Assembly (NCBI GenBank): GCA_002431355.1
Contig: DJEQ01000002.1
Location: 1,853 to 7,777, forward strand
Origin: Oribacterium sp. UBA5894
GTDB lineage: Bacteria; Bacillota; Clostridia; Lachnospirales; Lachnospiraceae
DNA: 5,925 bases
Direction of reading: 5' to 3'
Shown here: piece after piece, positions 4,294 to 5,925 of the stretch
Position numbering within the stretch: the first letter of the stretch is position 1
Layout: each line of letters starts with the position of its first letter
Notes under the pieces: generated by a model
Databases searched by the model: none
What the model was told of the DNA's origin: nothing
Seen by the model: only the letters and a program-made list of their open reading frames with translations
Position numbers and translations under genes: made by a program

Positions 4294-5793
4294 ATGATAA
4301 AGAAAAAATCGATCATTGCGTGTGCGATGGCGATGACCATGATGGTCAGTGCACCGGCCTGTGCCGAAACGATTGCATCCGGCGTGACGCCGATTGTGAC
4401 CACTGGGAGCAGTGAAGTAACGCAGAGTGCACAGAACGGAACCGCAGCGGAGACCACGGCAGCAGAGAAAAGCACCGGGATTGTGGAGGCAACGGGCGTC
4501 TTAGCGGGGAGCACGACAGAGACGAGTGCTGCTGGTACTGGAAGCAGTACCGCGCAGACAGGCAGCAGCGCATCGGCAGGCGGTAACGTCACGACCATCT
4601 TCGCAAGCATGAACCAGACAGGAAATTCGGCATCGACGGGAAGCGGCTCTACGGGACCGACCGCTGGCAGCTCCCAGACGTCGCTGAGCAGCAGCGGCAG
4701 CACCACGGGCGCTGCGGGCACCAGCATTGGCACAGGCAGCAGCGGTCCGACGGTACCGGGGAGCACCAATCTCACGAATTTCTTCGGAACCGGCTCGAGC
4801 AGCAGCAGCGCGTCCAATGCGCTCGGCGCACTCAGTACCATTCCGCTTCCGGCGGGCTATTACTGCAGCAATGTGGGCACCTATACCTATGAGGAAATGC
4901 TCATGGATCTCAATACGCTGAAGGCAAACTATCCATCGATGCAGATGGATGTGCTGGCCACAACGGTTGATGGTCGTCAGCTCTACCATGTGGTGGTCGG
5001 AAATCCTTCCGCTCCACACAAGATCCTCGTGCACGGTGGCATTCACGCACGGGAGTACATCAGCTCACAGGTCGTGATGCGGGAAATCGTATCGCTCCTT
5101 GAAATGCAGAAGAGCGGGCTCCTGTATCATGGACAGTCCATGGCGACTCTCCTGCAGAACACCTGCATTCACTTCGTGCCAATGGTGAATCCGGATGGCA
5201 TTGCCCTTGAGCAGGGCGGCATTGACGCGCTGAATACGCAGGCGGCGAAGACCATGGTCATGAGCATGGCCGCACAGGATGGCATCACGGATCTTTCCGG
5301 CTACCTTCGGAAGTGGAAAAACAACGTGAACGGTGTCAACCTGAATCGAAACTTCGATGCCTACTGGCAGGAGGCGGCCGCCAAGATCGACCACCCGTCC
5401 AATACCCTTTATAAGGGCACGGCACCAGAAAGTGAGATTGAGTCGAAGGCGCTTGCGAATCTCTGCCGTAGGATCATGCCGGACTATACGATCAGCTACC
5501 ACACGCAGGGGCGCGTCATCTACTGGTATTTCGGTGAGACCGGAAGCTATAAGGCGAAGGGACAGTATCTCGCCAATGTCGTCCATCAGAACACGGGGTA
5601 TACCATCTCGAACACCTGGTCGCAGACGGATGCCGCCGGCTTTAAGGACTGGGCGGTCATGAAGCTGGACATCCCATCCGTCACGATTGAAGTCGGACGT
5701 GGCACCTCCCCGGTGGAGGAAACACAGATCACCCAGATCTGGGAAGAAAACGAAGGCATCCTGCCAGACCTCCTGGTCGGCATGGGGGCCTGA
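4294..5793 (+). CDS. Exported M14 family zinc carboxypeptidase, gamma-D-glutamyl-diamino acid peptidase-like
   Basis: This 499-residue protein has a signal peptide: MIKKKS, a hydrophobic core, then cleavage probably after A24 in APACA-E. A long Ser/Thr/Gly/Ala-rich segment follows (about 25-180), likely a flexible linker. The M14 peptidase domain covers about 189-495. Zinc ligands appear as H251-A-R-E254 in HGGIHAREY, with the third as H403 in SYHTQG. NPDG lies at 299-302, the substrate-binding N351-R352 in NLNRNF, and the catalytic glutamate is E466 in TIEVG. SYHTQG followed by VIYW resembles the bacterial M14 subgroup that cuts gamma-D-Glu-diaminopimelate bonds in peptidoglycan peptides, so a role in wall turnover outside the cell is likely; the exact substrate is inferred. 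No wall-binding repeat such as LysM is visible. The ATG at 4294 follows AGGGG and AGGA and gives a clean signal peptide. A TTG at 4273 is a poorer start. Confidence 0.92.
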   Translation: MIKKKSIIACAMAMTMMVSAPACAETIASGVTPIVTTGSSEVTQSAQNGTAAETTAAEKSTGIVEATGVLAGSTTETSAAGTGSSTAQTGSSASAGGNVTTIFASMNQTGNSASTGSGSTGPTAGSSQTSLSSSGSTTGAAGTSIGTGSSGPTVPGSTNLTNFFGTGSSSSSASNALGALSTIPLPAGYYCSNVGTYTYEEMLMDLNTLKANYPSMQMDVLATTVDGRQLYHVVVGNPSAPHKILVHGGIHAREYISSQVVMREIVSLLEMQKSGLLYHGQSMATLLQNTCIHFVPMVNPDGIALEQGGIDALNTQAAKTMVMSMAAQDGITDLSGYLRKWKNNVNGVNLNRNFDAYWQEAAAKIDHPSNTLYKGTAPESEIESKALANLCRRIMPDYTISYHTQGRVIYWYFGETGSYKAKGQYLANVVHQNTGYTISNTWSQTDAAGFKDWAVMKLDIPSVTIEVGRGTSPVEETQITQIWEENEGILPDLLVGMGA

Positions 5794-5801
5794 TTATAAT
5801 C

Positions 5802-5843
5802 AAAAAGCAGGGCTGTCGCAGAGAAGCGACGGCCCTGCTTTTT
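5802..5843 (+). terminator. Intrinsic terminator of the M14 peptidase gene
   Basis: AAAAAGCAGGGC (5802-5813) pairs with GCCCTGCTTTTT (5832-5843), and inside it GTCGC (5815-5819) pairs with GCGAC (5826-5830). A T-G wobble joins the two helices. The resulting stem is 18 bp with a six-base loop, starting eight bases after the stop codon. The A-run on the other side means it could work in both directions. Confidence 0.93.
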
Positions 5844-5890
5844 CTGTTTCCAACCTTGAAGTACTTGCCTTCTACGGGCCACCCCCTCCC
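5844..5890. repeat. Copy 2 of the dispersed intergenic repeat
   Basis: ACCTTGAAGTACTTGC (5853-5868) repeats the sequence at 24-39 exactly and in the same orientation. Flanking similarity includes TTTCC before it and CTTCTAC plus a C-rich stretch after it. This copy lies right after the T-run of the M14 terminator. The first copy also follows a T-run (16-20), so both may sit just behind a terminator. No coding frame can be supported for the remaining bases up to the window end. Confidence 0.6.
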
Positions 5891-5925
5891 GGACGTTCCA
5901 CAGGTTACTGTTCACTCATAATCCT

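Overview
This is a bacterial chromosomal window. It is fairly GC-rich in the genes and more AT-rich between them. It most likely comes from the Firmicutes, class Clostridia, possibly a high-GC Lachnospiraceae-type anaerobe. The evidence is a folT-type ECF transporter S component behind a tetrahydrofolate (THF) riboswitch, a DUF3810 membrane metalloprotease-like protein, an M14 carboxypeptidase of the gamma-D-glutamyl-diamino acid peptidase type, strong AAAGGAGG-like ribosome binding sites and compact intrinsic terminators. The taxonomic call is an inference from gene families and architecture.

Layout: four genes alternate in orientation (- + - +), so each appears to be transcribed alone. (1) folT, 88-702 on the minus strand, has a long leader with a recognisable THF riboswitch (about 758-858). 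A 15-bp hairpin (709-741) swallows its Shine-Dalgarno sequence. (2) A back-to-back promoter pair near 980-1038 seems to drive folT leftward and a single-pass membrane protein of unknown function (1232-2257, plus) rightward. The latter ends at a strong bidirectional terminator (2259-2286). (3) The convergent gap 2287-2683 has no gene but holds four degenerate hairpin units whose arms share AGGCA/TGCCT with nearly constant spacing. (4) A DUF3810 protein with an HELSH zinc-binding motif occupies 2684-4087 on the minus strand. (5) A divergent promoter region (4088-4293) carries a repeated TGACCATT element and a good sigma-A promoter. (6) An exported M14 peptidase (4294-5793, plus) ends at an 18-bp terminator (5802-5843).

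Functionally, folT salvages folate under THF feedback. The other three products are predicted to be membrane-anchored or exported, and all carry long low-complexity Ser/Thr/Ala/Gly/acidic segments. The M14 peptidase has a likely peptidoglycan-peptide substrate, and its divergent neighbour is a membrane zinc peptidase candidate, so an envelope role is possible but inferred. A related sequence of about 45 bp lies near both window ends (about 15-60 and 5844-5890). Each copy lies beside a gene end, which suggests a dispersed intergenic repeat. The most unusual item is the hairpin array between the convergent genes.
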